In this document: positions 17,874 through 27,779 of the stretch, one piece after another
Numbering within the stretch: position 1 is the stretch's first letter
How the letters are laid out: each line of letters begins with the position of its first letter
Origin: Muricauda sp. MAR_2010_75
GTDB lineage: Bacteria; Bacteroidota; Bacteroidia; Flavobacteriales; Flavobacteriaceae
DNA: 64,000 bases
Reading direction: 5' to 3'
NCBI RefSeq assembly: GCF_000745185.1
Contig: NZ_JQNJ01000001.1
Coordinates: 4,198,501 to 4,262,500, forward strand
Notes under the pieces: generated by a model
Databases searched by the model: none
Told to the model about the DNA's origin: nothing
What the model saw: the letters and a program-made list of their open reading frames with translations, nothing else
Program-made: the position numbers and the translations under genes

Positions 17874-18060
17874 GAAACTCCTTAACAAAGTAAAGTTCCC
17901 TGCTTTCCTTGTCATCCTGACTGCATGTCAAAATAAAGAAACCATTCCCATTACCTTGGGTTCACTCCAAGCATTGAATGTTGATTTTGTAAAATAAAAC
18001 GACAGTCGATTTTCAGGAGATTTTCATTTGTAGACCATTAAAGAAATCGAACAGATGTAA
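17874..18060 (+). pseudogene. Remnant of an amidohydrolase lipoprotein gene, paralog of the gene at 21781
   Basis: Read in the frame AAA CTC CTT AAC, this gives a lipoprotein signal ending in LTACQNKE, then after a large internal deletion SLQALNVDFVK, a stop, NDSRFSGDFHL, a stop, and TIKEIEQM. The intact amidohydrolase at 21781-23202 has LAACQDKN and, far downstream, SLQALNVDFVKLYDSQFSGELYLKTIEQTE. The frame is kept across both stops, and 25 of 27 bases match around CTCCAAGCA-TGAATGTTG. There is no start codon. So this is a decayed, internally deleted copy of a close paralog. Confidence 0.8.
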
Positions 18061-18070
18061 TCCTTGCTTT

Positions 18071-18109
18071 ATAAAAAAGGCCCCCGCTAAAAGTGGAGAC
18101 CTTTTTTAT
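18071..18109. terminator. Bidirectional terminator after the pseudogene and ThuA gene
   Basis: Perfect 10-bp arms ATAAAAAAGG and CCTTTTTTAT enclose a 19-nt segment that can pair partially (CCCCGCT against AGTGGAG). A-tract and T-tract make it usable from both sides; it lies between the pseudogene and the convergent gene ending at 18130. Confidence 0.75.
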
Positions 18110-18129
18110 AGTGCTTATTTGTTGTTTAA

Positions 18130-21100
18130 CTAAAAGTTGAACAACAGTTGTGTCACGGTAAAAATACTTGGCTTTTCTCCATCCGCCTTATAGGTTAGAT
18201 ACAGCGCTTCTTGAACACCTGCAGTTTTTTCTATCGGTATGGAAATAGCGCCACTCTGACCAGAAAGGTCGCTCGGTTCCAATTTTCCAGTTCCCAACAC
18301 TTTCCCATCGGGAGCTCCTAAACGAAGTTCCAAAGTGTACGGTATATTAGGGGGGGTTCGCCAACCAATAATTGCTGTTACATTGCTCACCTGAGATAAA
18401 TCCACATCCTCCATTTTCAACCATCCGCTGGCCGAATTCAATAATTGCATGTTTCTTCCACCAAAAGATAGGGCTTGCATTCCTTCCGTTGGTGTACCTT
18501 CTGGAAAAGTCATGGTATTGCTTGCCAAAACAACGGTTTTTGAACCGGTCAAGGGCAAAGCCACTTCGGTTCCTTGGTCCGTATAACTTGCGGTCAATAG
18601 GAATACTTCTCCATTCTCCTTGGCTTCCGGTCTAACCGTTCCCACTAATGGAAGCGATGGTTTTTTATTCCCACCTCCGGTCAACGACTGAATGTATTGT
18701 GCAATCTGTCTGGCCTCCAATTGGGTCACATTGGGATGGGCAGGCATTACAACCTCTCCCCAAACACCTGAACCGCCTCCAATGATTTTTGCCATTAAGT
18801 AATTGGTGGCACCACGTTGTGACTTATATTTTTCGGAAACCTCTAGGTAATTTGGCCCAATGGATGCTTCTTTTTCCTTGTGGCAGGATTTGCAATCCAA
18901 ACCTTGTGTCAATGCTTTCCCCATCACGGCACCTGATACTTGTTGATGCCCCAAATTCATATTCACTTCATCCATTCCAGAACGGTATTCAACCGAAACA
19001 TAGACGTTGTCCTCAACTACTTCACCATCGGCATCTGAAACCGAAACGGTATAGTTTATGGGTTGTCCTGGCACATAAAATGATGTATTAGCTTGTTCCA
19101 AGTCTATAGTTACAACCGGGCGTTCGTTACCTGCAACGATGGTTTGATCTATACTCGAAACTTCTTCACCTTGAGAATCCTTAGCTGTAACATTCAATTT
19201 GTACGAACCTGCCACGCTATAGGTATGGGTCAATGTGGGTTCTGTGGTTTCTTGCGTTGTTCCATCGCCCAAATCCCAAATATAGCTCATAGCATCACCT
19301 TCCCGATCGTGAGCCTCAACAGTTGCCGTAACCGAAAGGGGAATGGACCCAGAGTCGGTGTTCACAACAAAACTATCAATGACTGGCGGACGGTTTCCAC
19401 CATTAAATTCAATGTAACCCAATCCACTATCTGGGTTGGCAGAGAACCAACCGCTACCATATTCCAATAGATAGACCCGTCCATCTGGGCCCATTTCCAT
19501 ATCAATCAAATTGCTCAGCTCAATCTCCGAAGCAAAAGGTTCCATTTTGTTTATGGAGCCATCTTCAAAAAGATGTACGGCTTTCATCCAATTCCGCATC
19601 CAATCATAGATGATTACTTTTCCATCGTAATAGGCTGGTAACCCACCACCATTGGGGTACAAATCAGACCAATATGTAGGGCCTGCCATTGCATTTCTAC
19701 CTCCAGAACCAAATTCTGGAAACTCCTGGGTATCGCCATAGTGATAGTACGCATACGCAGGCTGGGCGGGTGGTAATTCCCTTAATCCCGTGTTGTTCTT
19801 GGAATCGTTTATGGGTTTTTCTGGATTAAAAACCCTGCCAGACTCACCCGTTGCATAGTCATATTTTTTGTAGGCAAAGTTGTTTCCGATGAACATGGGC
19901 CATCCATAATTTCCGGGTTCACGAGCCTGGTTCATTTCATCATATCCGCGAGGACCCCGGGTTTTAAGACTGTCGGCTCGAGCATCTGGCCCAACATCAC
20001 CCCAATAGACGTAGCCCCGTTTTACATCCACAGAGATTCTGTAAGGATTTCGGTGCCCCATGGTATATATTTCGGGTCGTGTTTTTTCGGTACCCACTGG
20101 GAAAAGGTTTCCTTCAGGAATATCATAGCTACCATCTTCGTTGACCTTAATTCTAAGGATTTTGCCACGAAGGTCATTGGTGTTTCCAGAAGAGCGTCTG
20201 GCATCGTATTGTTGTTTTCCCGGTAAATCATTTAGAGGAGCATATCCGTTGTTCACATATTTTACATCTCGCTCATTAAAGGGAGTTGAATTATCCCCTG
20301 TTGATAAATACAGAAGATTATCGGGGCCAAAAGCAATGGAACCTCCAGTATGGCAGCATATCTCACGTTGGCTGTCCACCTCAAGGATGATTTGCTCAGA
20401 ATCCATATCAAAAACGCCATCCTCAAACTTAAATCTTGAAAGTCTGTTTATCCACTTATCCCCCGTTGGTGAATAGTACACATAAATCCAATGGTTCTCA
20501 GCATAATTAGGGTCTTTTTGCAATCCCATTACGCCTTCTTCAGCATTTACCCCGGGGGTCTCCAAGGTTTTATAATATACATCCAGAAAGGCTACTTGGG
20601 AAAGTTCTTGGGTTTCATCGGAAAACAAGAGAATTTCTCCCCTACGCTGGGCAATAAGCACATCATTGTTTGGGAGAACTGTCATTTCTGTAGGCTCAAA
20701 AAACTGCCCGGTAGACAATACAACCTTGCTAAAGCGATCAGCCTCTGGCGGTATTTGCGATTTTGTCTTGGTATAATCCAATTCCAAATTCCTGCCAATG
20801 GCGTAATTGATGCCTCCCAAAAGATGTTTTAAAAACAATTCCTCAGAAAAACTCTCATCCGTATGCCCACCTGCCGTGTAAAAGGCTCGGCCACCATCAA
20901 ACTCATGGTACCAGGCCATAGGGTGATATTCTCCATTTTCACCTCCTTCATAGGTAGACTCATCTACGGTAACCAGAACATTTACATCGTTGTTCAGATT
21001 TTTAAAATTGTACAGTTCATCGGTACGATGCCAAACGCTATCCGTAAAAAATTCGGTGGATGGATGATTCTTATCTTTTATAATGAAGTCCGCCTCCGGC

Positions 21101-21519
21101 GTACCTCTCGGATGGCTCAAAAATTGTGCACCCACTAATTTATTGTACCAACCCCAATCATATTCGGTATCCGTGGCCGCATGAATTCCAACATATCCTC
21201 CACCAGATTGAATATACCGCTCAAAAGCAGCTTCTTGCCTGTAGTCCAATACATTTCCGGTAGTACTCAAAAAAACAATCGCGGAATACTCTTTAAGTTG
21301 GTCATCGTTAAAAAGATCGGCATTGGTTGTGGTATCAACTTCAAAACCGTTTGCGGAACCTAACTTTTGAATGGCTTCTATCCCAGTAGGAATAGAGGCG
21401 TGGACATAGCCCTCTGTTTTTGAAAAGACCAACACTTTTGGGGCCCCACTTCTTTTTTTACTACAGCTTGTCAGACCCAATACAAGCATCACAGTGGTCA
21501 ATACCAATAAATTTCTCAT
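18130..21519 (-). CDS. ThuA / glucose-dehydrogenase-like propeller / PKD / cytochrome c lipoprotein
   Basis: A 1129-residue exported lipoprotein (lipobox LTSC, lipidated Cys about 19). Domains in order: ThuA-like trehalose-utilisation domain (about 28-240, VLVFSKTEGYVHASIPTGIEAI); a soluble glucose/sorbosone dehydrogenase-type beta-propeller (about 258-700, with GVMGLQKDPNYAENHWIYVYY and TGGSIAFGPDNLLYLSTGDN); a PKD domain (about 703-785); an Ig-like stretch; a c-type cytochrome domain with CKSCH near 875 and a possible axial Met in VMPAHPN near 912; and a C-terminal beta-sandwich similar to carbohydrate-binding modules. Likely a periplasmic or surface sugar-oxidising enzyme passing electrons to its own haem. 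The substrate is unknown. This architecture recurs in Bacteroidota and Planctomycetes. Confidence 0.87.
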   Translation of the reverse strand: MRNLLVLTTVMLVLGLTSCSKKRSGAPKVLVFSKTEGYVHASIPTGIEAIQKLGSANGFEVDTTTNADLFNDDQLKEYSAIVFLSTTGNVLDYRQEAAFERYIQSGGGYVGIHAATDTEYDWGWYNKLVGAQFLSHPRGTPEADFIIKDKNHPSTEFFTDSVWHRTDELYNFKNLNNDVNVLVTVDESTYEGGENGEYHPMAWYHEFDGGRAFYTAGGHTDESFSEELFLKHLLGGINYAIGRNLELDYTKTKSQIPPEADRFSKVVLSTGQFFEPTEMTVLPNNDVLIAQRRGEILLFSDETQELSQVAFLDVYYKTLETPGVNAEEGVMGLQKDPNYAENHWIYVYYSPTGDKWINRLSRFKFEDGVFDMDSEQIILEVDSQREICCHTGGSIAFGPDNLLYLSTGDNSTPFNERDVKYVNNGYAPLNDLPGKQQYDARRSSGNTNDLRGKILRIKVNEDGSYDIPEGNLFPVGTEKTRPEIYTMGHRNPYRISVDVKRGYVYWGDVGPDARADSLKTRGPRGYDEMNQAREPGNYGWPMFIGNNFAYKKYDYATGESGRVFNPEKPINDSKNNTGLRELPPAQPAYAYYHYGDTQEFPEFGSGGRNAMAGPTYWSDLYPNGGGLPAYYDGKVIIYDWMRNWMKAVHLFEDGSINKMEPFASEIELSNLIDMEMGPDGRVYLLEYGSGWFSANPDSGLGYIEFNGGNRPPVIDSFVVNTDSGSIPLSVTATVEAHDREGDAMSYIWDLGDGTTQETTEPTLTHTYSVAGSYKLNVTAKDSQGEEVSSIDQTIVAGNERPVVTIDLEQANTSFYVPGQPINYTVSVSDADGEVVEDNVYVSVEYRSGMDEVNMNLGHQQVSGAVMGKALTQGLDCKSCHKEKEASIGPNYLEVSEKYKSQRGATNYLMAKIIGGGSGVWGEVVMPAHPNVTQLEARQIAQYIQSLTGGGNKKPSLPLVGTVRPEAKENGEVFLLTASYTDQGTEVALPLTGSKTVVLASNTMTFPEGTPTEGMQALSFGGRNMQLLNSASGWLKMEDVDLSQVSNVTAIIGWRTPPNIPYTLELRLGAPDGKVLGTGKLEPSDLSGQSGAISIPIEKTAGVQEALYLTYKADGEKPSIFTVTQLLFNF

Positions 21520-21780
21520 TAAAGTTAATTTAAGTGCAGCTAAAAATACATATATCTGAAGTACCGTGCCAAATTCAAATTTTAAATCTTACCCCAGTAT
21601 TTCACATTTACACCAATAGATGATATATCCCGAACAGAATTTTAAGAAAACTTTAGGATCTATTGGGTTTATTGAAGTGAGACCAGCAAGGTCCAACCCT
21701 AACAAATGAAAAGAGGTACAACAAAAAGACTTCAGGAAATCGTAGTTTTATATACATAAACCTAAAAAACCAAACCAAAT

Positions 21781-23202
21781 ATGAAAAACCCCCTCAACAA
21801 ATTGCAATTGCTTATCATCTTACTTCTTCTGGCTGCTTGCCAAGACAAGAATATACAACCTGTGGATTTGGCCATTCTAAATGCCAATGTAATTGATTTG
21901 GAATCTAGCAATATCGTGGTTAAAAATATGTATATCGCCGATGGTAAAATTAAATCCTTGGAGGATGTGGGTGCCAATAGTGCATACAAAGCTGATTCAT
22001 TGATTGACGCTACTGGAAAATATGTATTGCCCGGTTTTTGGGATAATCACATTCATTTACGGGGAGGTGACACTTTGATTTCAAACAACAAAAACTTCTT
22101 AAAACTCTTTATAGCCAATGGCATCACCACAGTCAGGGATGCAGGAGGGGATTTGACCACCTCGGTCATGGAATGGAAAAAGCAGATTGCCAATGAAGAC
22201 TTGGTAGGCCCCACCATATTCACCTCAGGCCCAAAGATTGATGGGCCAAACTCAACCTGGGCCGGGTCGCTTGTTGTAGATAATGAAGCGGATATTTCAA
22301 TGGCTTTGGATTCGCTCCAAGCACTGAATGTTGATTTTGTGAAGTTGTACGACAGCCAATTTTCCGGTGAGCTTTACCTCAAAACTATCGAACAAACTGA
22401 AAAAAGAGGGTTAATTGTTTCCGGCCACATGCCTTTTACTGTGACGTTTGATGAAACGGTGGATGCTGGAATGGATGCCATCGAACATTTATATTATGTG
22501 ATGAAAGGGTGCGCCAGTAATGAAGTGGAGATTACCGAAAATATGAAAAGAGGAGAAATGGGGTTTTGGGATGCCCTGCCTTTACTGATGAATGGGTATG
22601 CCGACAGTACCGCCCAACGCACGTTTCAAAAATTGAAGCAAAATAATGTTTTTGTGGTTACTACCCTTCATGTGGGGAATACCCTAAGTTATTTGGACGA
22701 AGTGGACCATACTAACGACCCTTATCTAAAATATATGGGCAAAGGAATTATAGCGACTTATCAAAGGAGAATTCAAAGTGCGCTCCGGTCATCTGAAGAA
22801 GCCCGAAAAAACAGAAAGGACCTGGATACCTTTTTTGGTCAGTTGGTAAAATCGTTGGATATTGCCGATGTAGGTCTTTTGGCCGGCTCAGATAGTGGTG
22901 CTTTCAACTCCTACGTGTATCCAGGAATTTCTTTGCACGATGAACTGAAAGCTATGGTAGAAGCAGGGATTTCTCCATTGGATGCTTTACGAACTTCAGC
23001 TTATAACGGCGCATTATTTTTGAAAAAATCCAACGATTATGGAACTATTTCAGAAGGAAAAGTTTCCGATTTGGTCATTTTAGAAGGTAATCCGTTGGAA
23101 GACATCGAACAAACCCAAAACATCTATGCTGTGCTCAAGGGAAACCAAGTATTTAGCAAAGAACAACTTAATGCACTTCTTGAAAGTGCAGTAATGGATT
23201 AA
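21781..23202 (+). CDS. Amidohydrolase-family lipoprotein
   Basis: A 473-residue metal-dependent hydrolase with lipobox LAAC (Cys about 20). After a short beta-sandwich segment, the metal motif GFWDNHIHLRGG appears near residue 81, followed by a TTVRDAGG motif, a KLYDSQ region near 200 that probably provides the bridging lysine, HMPFTV near 218, EHLYYV near 239, and the last Asp in LLAGSDSGAF near 370. It resembles imidazolonepropionase-like or prolidase-like amidohydrolases; the substrate is unknown. A same-family gene follows after 10 bp, so they may work as a pair in the cell envelope. A decayed relative lies at 17874-18060. Confidence 0.85.
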   Translation: MKNPLNKLQLLIILLLLAACQDKNIQPVDLAILNANVIDLESSNIVVKNMYIADGKIKSLEDVGANSAYKADSLIDATGKYVLPGFWDNHIHLRGGDTLISNNKNFLKLFIANGITTVRDAGGDLTTSVMEWKKQIANEDLVGPTIFTSGPKIDGPNSTWAGSLVVDNEADISMALDSLQALNVDFVKLYDSQFSGELYLKTIEQTEKRGLIVSGHMPFTVTFDETVDAGMDAIEHLYYVMKGCASNEVEITENMKRGEMGFWDALPLLMNGYADSTAQRTFQKLKQNNVFVVTTLHVGNTLSYLDEVDHTNDPYLKYMGKGIIATYQRRIQSALRSSEEARKNRKDLDTFFGQLVKSLDIADVGLLAGSDSGAFNSYVYPGISLHDELKAMVEAGISPLDALRTSAYNGALFLKKSNDYGTISEGKVSDLVILEGNPLEDIEQTQNIYAVLKGNQVFSKEQLNALLESAVMD

Positions 23203-23212
23203 AAATCAAACT

Positions 23213-24499
23213 ATGTTAGACCAAGTCATTTCTAAAAAACTGAATCACACCAACTATTGGGGTTTTATCCTATTACTCTTCTTTGCCATTCCCATTCGTG
23301 CACAGTACCTATTGCTCCCTGACCGTGTATTTGACGGGGAGGAAATGCATTCAGGGTGGGTAGTAGCCGTAAATGAAAACAAAATTGTTTATGCGGGTCC
23401 CGAAACAGGATTACAACGCGCCAACTCCTATCAACGAAAAGAATTAAAAGGTAAAACTTTGATGCCGGGTATCATTGAAGGACATTCCCATATCCTTTTG
23501 CATCCCTACAATGAAACGGAATGGAACGACCAGGTCCTCAAAGAATCCTCGGCAGAAAGGGCCGTTCGTGCAACCGTGCATGCCAAAAAGTCCCTTATGG
23601 CCGGCGTAACTACTATGCGCGACCTTGGTTCTGAAGGCGCTGGCTACACAGATGTATATCTCAAGAAAACCATTGATGAGGGGATTATTCCCGGTCCCCG
23701 ATTACTGGTGGCCGGCCCTGCTATTGTGGCAACGGGAGCCTACGGCCCAAAAGGCTTTCACGAAGGAGTTACTGTTCCATTGGGCGCTGTCCCTGTGAGC
23801 GGCAAAGCTGAAGCCATTAAAGAAGTTCGAAATCAAATGGGTGGCGGGGCCAATCTCATAAAAATTTATGCCGACTACCGTTGGGCCAAGGATGAACCTT
23901 CCCAAGCTACCTTTTTACAAGAAGAAATAGACGCCATGGTTGCTACGGCTACCACCGCGGGTCGCTACGTGGTGGCGCACGCCAGCACTCCTGAAGGAAT
24001 GAAACGTGCCATTTTAGGCGGAGTGGAAACTATTGAGCATGGTGATGGCGGCACATCCGAAATTTTCAAACTTATGAAAGAGCATAATGTGGCCCTTTGT
24101 GCCACACTTGCTGCCGGTGATGCCACTGAGCAATATAAAGGGTGGCAAAAGGACAGGGAACCCGACACCGATAGAATCGTTCAGAAGAAAAAATCTTTTG
24201 CACTTGCCTTGGAATCTGGAGTGGATATTGTCTTTGGAGGGGATGTGGGCGTGTTTCCACACGGTGAAAACTATAGGGAGATAGAACTTATGGTGTATTA
24301 TGGCATGCAACCGCTAAATGTTTTACAATCTGCGACTTCGGTAAATGCTCAAATATTTCATCTGGATGATTTGGGAAGAATTCAACCAGAATATTTGGCC
24401 GACATCATTGCTGTGGAAGGAAATCCTATCGAGAACATTGCACTAATGCGAGAGGTGAAATTTGTGATGAAGGATGGGGTTATCTACAAAGACGAATAA
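23213..24499 (+). CDS. Secreted amidohydrolase-family protein
   Basis: A 428-residue protein with an N-terminal hydrophobic segment after a polar stretch (signal roughly residues 15-30, ending in IRAQ). Metal motif GIIEGHSHILLHP near residue 86, then TTMRDLGSEG near 133, KIYADYRW near 222 (candidate bridging lysine), AHAS near 250, EHGDGG near 272 and GGDVGVFPHGEN near 341 with the final aspartate. It belongs to the same broad group as the upstream amidohydrolase (Xaa-Pro dipeptidase/imidazolonepropionase-like). Two cooperating periplasmic hydrolases for dipeptides or cyclic amides is a reasonable guess, not shown by sequence. Confidence 0.85.
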   Translation: MLDQVISKKLNHTNYWGFILLLFFAIPIRAQYLLLPDRVFDGEEMHSGWVVAVNENKIVYAGPETGLQRANSYQRKELKGKTLMPGIIEGHSHILLHPYNETEWNDQVLKESSAERAVRATVHAKKSLMAGVTTMRDLGSEGAGYTDVYLKKTIDEGIIPGPRLLVAGPAIVATGAYGPKGFHEGVTVPLGAVPVSGKAEAIKEVRNQMGGGANLIKIYADYRWAKDEPSQATFLQEEIDAMVATATTAGRYVVAHASTPEGMKRAILGGVETIEHGDGGTSEIFKLMKEHNVALCATLAAGDATEQYKGWQKDREPDTDRIVQKKKSFALALESGVDIVFGGDVGVFPHGENYREIELMVYYGMQPLNVLQSATSVNAQIFHLDDLGRIQPEYLADIIAVEGNPIENIALMREVKFVMKDGVIYKDE

Positions 24500-24544
24500 C
24501 AAGTCCATTAACATCCTTTTAAGAAAACCACTTTTGGTTTTTGG

Positions 24545-24552
24545 TATCTTTA
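24545..24552 (+). promoter_or_regulatory. -7 element upstream of the BNR/sortilin-like gene
   Basis: TATCTTTA matches TAnnTTTG at 7 positions counting the two free ones and lies 20 bp before the ATG at 24573. An almost identical TATCTTTAGC element precedes the ECF sigma gene. No clear -33 TTTG is visible at the usual distance. Confidence 0.45.
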
Positions 24553-24572
24553 GCCGACTAATTGACTCAACA

Positions 24573-27500
24573 ATGAAAAAGCCTCTTTACCTCTTGATGC
24601 TTCTCGCATCTGTATCTCTATTTTCCCAAGAATTTTCAATGGACTTGCTCCAAGACATCAAACCCAGAAACATTGGCCCCGCTGGAATGAGCGGTAGGGT
24701 TACCACCATTGACGTGCTGCATTCCAATCCTGATGTGATGTACGTCGGCACCGCTTCTGGTGGTTTATGGAAATCTAGCTCTGGTGGCATCAAATGGGAA
24801 CCTGTTTTTGATGATCAAGTCACCGCATCTATTGGTGCCGTGGCCATCCAACAGTCGAACCCCTCTGTTATATGGGTGGGTACGGGTGAAGGGAATCCCA
24901 GAAACAGTCTTAACGGAGGCTACGGCGTCTACAAATCCTTGGATGGCGGTAAAACATGGAAATCCATGGGATTGGAAAAAACCCGGCACATTCATCGCGT
25001 CATTATTGACCCAACCAACCCTGATATTGTTTACGTAGGGGCTATTGGTTCCCCTTGGGGCGAGCACCCAGAACGTGGTGTCTTTAAAACCACCGATGGT
25101 GGTAAAACCTGGGAAAAGGTATTGTTCGTCAACAACAAAACCGGGGTGGCCGATTTGGTCATGGACCCCACAAACCCCAATAAATTGATTGCGGCCATAT
25201 GGGAACACAAACGCGAGCCTTGGTTCTTTAAATCAGGTGGGGAAGGAAGTGGATTATACATGACTCATGACGGAGGCGCTACTTGGAAAGAAATTACAGA
25301 TGAAGATGGATTGCCCAAAGGCGAATTGGGACGAATTGGCATTGCGATTGCCCGAAACAAACCCAATATTGTCTACGCTTTGGTGGAAGCAAAGAAGAAT
25401 GCCCTTTACAAATCAACAGACGGTGGATTCAAATGGGAAAAAATCAATGATAAAAACGATATAGGCAACCGTCCTTTCTATTATTCGGAAATTTATGTGG
25501 ATCCTCAAAATGAGAATAGGGTGTACTCCGTTTTCACCTACATCAATGTTTCAGAGGATGGTGGTAAAAACTTCACCCAATTGATGCCTGCCTACGGTGT
25601 GAGCAATGGGGTCCACCCAGACCACCATGCCTGGTGGATTCACCCCGAAAATGGTCAATTTATGTTGGATGGTAATGATGGTGGATTGAACATCACCAAA
25701 AATGGTGGTAAAACCTGGCGTTTTATCGGAAACTTGCCAGTGGCCCAATTTTATCACATCAGTACGGACAATGAGTTCCCGTACAATGTGTACGGAGGGA
25801 TGCAAGACAATGGTTCTTGGCGAGGACCTGCCTATGTTTGGAAAGAGCAGGGCATACGCAATAGCTATTGGCAGGAAATTGCATTTGGTGATGGTTTTGA
25901 TGTCGTCCCAGATAAAGACAATAGTCAATTTGGTTACGCTATGAGTCAACAAGGTCATGTACGGCGTTACGATTGGATCACCGGAAACAACTATACCGTC
26001 CGCCCTACCCCACCCGACCCGGAAACCATGCTCCGATTCAATTGGAATGCGGCCATTGGTCAAGACCCGTTTGATAACAGTACGGTCTATTTTGGAAGTC
26101 AGTTTGTGCATAAATCATCTGATAAGGGGCTGACTTGGGAAGTGATATCTCCAGATTTAACTACCAATGATCCTGAAAAACAGAAACAAAGTGAAAGTGG
26201 TGGTCTTACCATGGATGCCACCGGAGCAGAAAACCATTGCACCATCATTGTCATTGAACCTTCCCCTGTTGAAAAGGATATGCTATGGGTAGGTACCGAT
26301 GATGGTCGGGTTCATTTTACCCAAAATGGTGGCACTTCATGGACGGAGGTTACCAACAACATCAAAGGTTTGCCAAAAGGCAGTTGGATTCCGCAGATAA
26401 AAGCTTCACACAACAATAAAGGGGAAGCACTATTGATTGCCAACGATTATCGAAGGTTTAATTATACGCCCTACGCTTATAGAACCAAGGATTATGGGAA
26501 AACGTGGACCCGCATCGTGGACCAAAACGATGTGGAAAGCTATACCCTTTCCATCGTTGAAGACCCAGAAAACCCGAACCTGATGTTCTTGGGCACCGAT
26601 GATGGTCTCTATATTTCTTTGGATGCTGGAAATAATTGGAAAAAATGGAATAAGAGCTTCCCAACGGTATCCACAAAAGATTTGGCCATCCATCCAAGAG
26701 AACAGGATTTGGTCATTGGCACCTTTGGAAGGGCCGCTTGGGTGTTGGATGACATTCGTCCGCTTCGCACGTTGGCTGGAAATACATCCATCCTGCAAAA
26801 GGAGGTTGCCCTTTTTAAAAGTCCAGATGCCTATTTGGCCGCCTACCAACAACCTACCGGAAGTCGGTTTGGGGGTGACGCTCTCTACAATGGAGAAAAC
26901 AGGGATTCTGGTGCCATGATTACCTACTATTTGAAAGAAGGAAATAAAAAAGACAAAGAACCTAAGCAAAAAGAGGAAGGTGATGACGCATCCAAATCTG
27001 AAGAGAAATCCATGGAAAAAACCAAAGATTCCATCTTCTTTGAATTTTACGATGGCGACAGATTGATTCGAACCTTAAAATACAAGACTCCTAAAAAGGC
27101 AGGTTTTCACAGAATTTACTGGAACTTGGATGAAAAGGGGCCTGACTCACCGTCGCGAACCATCTCAAAAAGCAAAACAGAATCCGGTGGAATCAATGTA
27201 AAACCGGGGACTTACAAAGTAAAAGTCAACTATGGCGAAACATTCGATTCCACTTCGGTAACGGTAAAAACTGACCCCAGATTGAATACTTCCATGGCAT
27301 CCATCAATGAGGTATACGAATTGGGCAAACGATTGGAAAAACACACCCAGACTGCTGCGGATGCGGTAAAACAATTGGTGGAAAGCAAGAATTTGGCCGA
27401 AAAGTATCAAAAAGAGCTCAAAAACTTGGACAAAGAAAAGTACAAGGACCAAATTGAGGCTTCCAAAACCATTACCAAACAAATCGATTCCGTAATTGCC

Positions 27501-27779
27501 CTCTATCTTGGAAAAGAAGACAAGCGCCAAGGGATTACCCGAAATCCGGAACCTTCAGTTATGTTGCGTTTGAATACGGCCGAATCCTACGTGAATTCAA
27601 GGAAAACAGGAATTACCAGTACGGAAACCAGACTAGTGGAATTTGCAGAAGAGGAGTTAAGAATTGCTTTGGACAAGACCAATGTATTCTTCAACGAAAA
27701 ATGGAAACCCTACCGTGAATCCATAGAATTATTGGATTTGTCGCCCTTTAAAGAAACCAAAACCTTTAGCTTAGATTAA
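24573..27779 (+). CDS. Secreted sortilin/VPS10-like BNR-repeat protein
   Basis: A 1068-residue exported protein; the ATG at 24573 gives a clean signal peptide (MKKPLYLLMLLASVSLFSQ), whereas the longer frame would begin inside the upstream amidohydrolase gene. Residues 20-700 form a multi-blade propeller with many Asp-box signatures (STDGGFKWEKI, THDGGATWKEI, TTDGGKTWEKV, KDYGKTWTRI). Residues 760-1068 are charged and contain a beta-sandwich segment and a helical coiled-coil-like tail. The family is annotated as glycosyl hydrolase or VPS10-domain protein in Bacteroidota, but Asp boxes alone do not show enzymatic activity. The stop overlaps the next ATG (TAATG), so coupling is likely. Confidence 0.85.
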   Translation: MKKPLYLLMLLASVSLFSQEFSMDLLQDIKPRNIGPAGMSGRVTTIDVLHSNPDVMYVGTASGGLWKSSSGGIKWEPVFDDQVTASIGAVAIQQSNPSVIWVGTGEGNPRNSLNGGYGVYKSLDGGKTWKSMGLEKTRHIHRVIIDPTNPDIVYVGAIGSPWGEHPERGVFKTTDGGKTWEKVLFVNNKTGVADLVMDPTNPNKLIAAIWEHKREPWFFKSGGEGSGLYMTHDGGATWKEITDEDGLPKGELGRIGIAIARNKPNIVYALVEAKKNALYKSTDGGFKWEKINDKNDIGNRPFYYSEIYVDPQNENRVYSVFTYINVSEDGGKNFTQLMPAYGVSNGVHPDHHAWWIHPENGQFMLDGNDGGLNITKNGGKTWRFIGNLPVAQFYHISTDNEFPYNVYGGMQDNGSWRGPAYVWKEQGIRNSYWQEIAFGDGFDVVPDKDNSQFGYAMSQQGHVRRYDWITGNNYTVRPTPPDPETMLRFNWNAAIGQDPFDNSTVYFGSQFVHKSSDKGLTWEVISPDLTTNDPEKQKQSESGGLTMDATGAENHCTIIVIEPSPVEKDMLWVGTDDGRVHFTQNGGTSWTEVTNNIKGLPKGSWIPQIKASHNNKGEALLIANDYRRFNYTPYAYRTKDYGKTWTRIVDQNDVESYTLSIVEDPENPNLMFLGTDDGLYISLDAGNNWKKWNKSFPTVSTKDLAIHPREQDLVIGTFGRAAWVLDDIRPLRTLAGNTSILQKEVALFKSPDAYLAAYQQPTGSRFGGDALYNGENRDSGAMITYYLKEGNKKDKEPKQKEEGDDASKSEEKSMEKTKDSIFFEFYDGDRLIRTLKYKTPKKAGFHRIYWNLDEKGPDSPSRTISKSKTESGGINVKPGTYKVKVNYGETFDSTSVTVKTDPRLNTSMASINEVYELGKRLEKHTQTAADAVKQLVESKNLAEKYQKELKNLDKEKYKDQIEASKTITKQIDSVIALYLGKEDKRQGITRNPEPSVMLRLNTAESYVNSRKTGITSTETRLVEFAEEELRIALDKTNVFFNEKWKPYRESIELLDLSPFKETKTFSLD

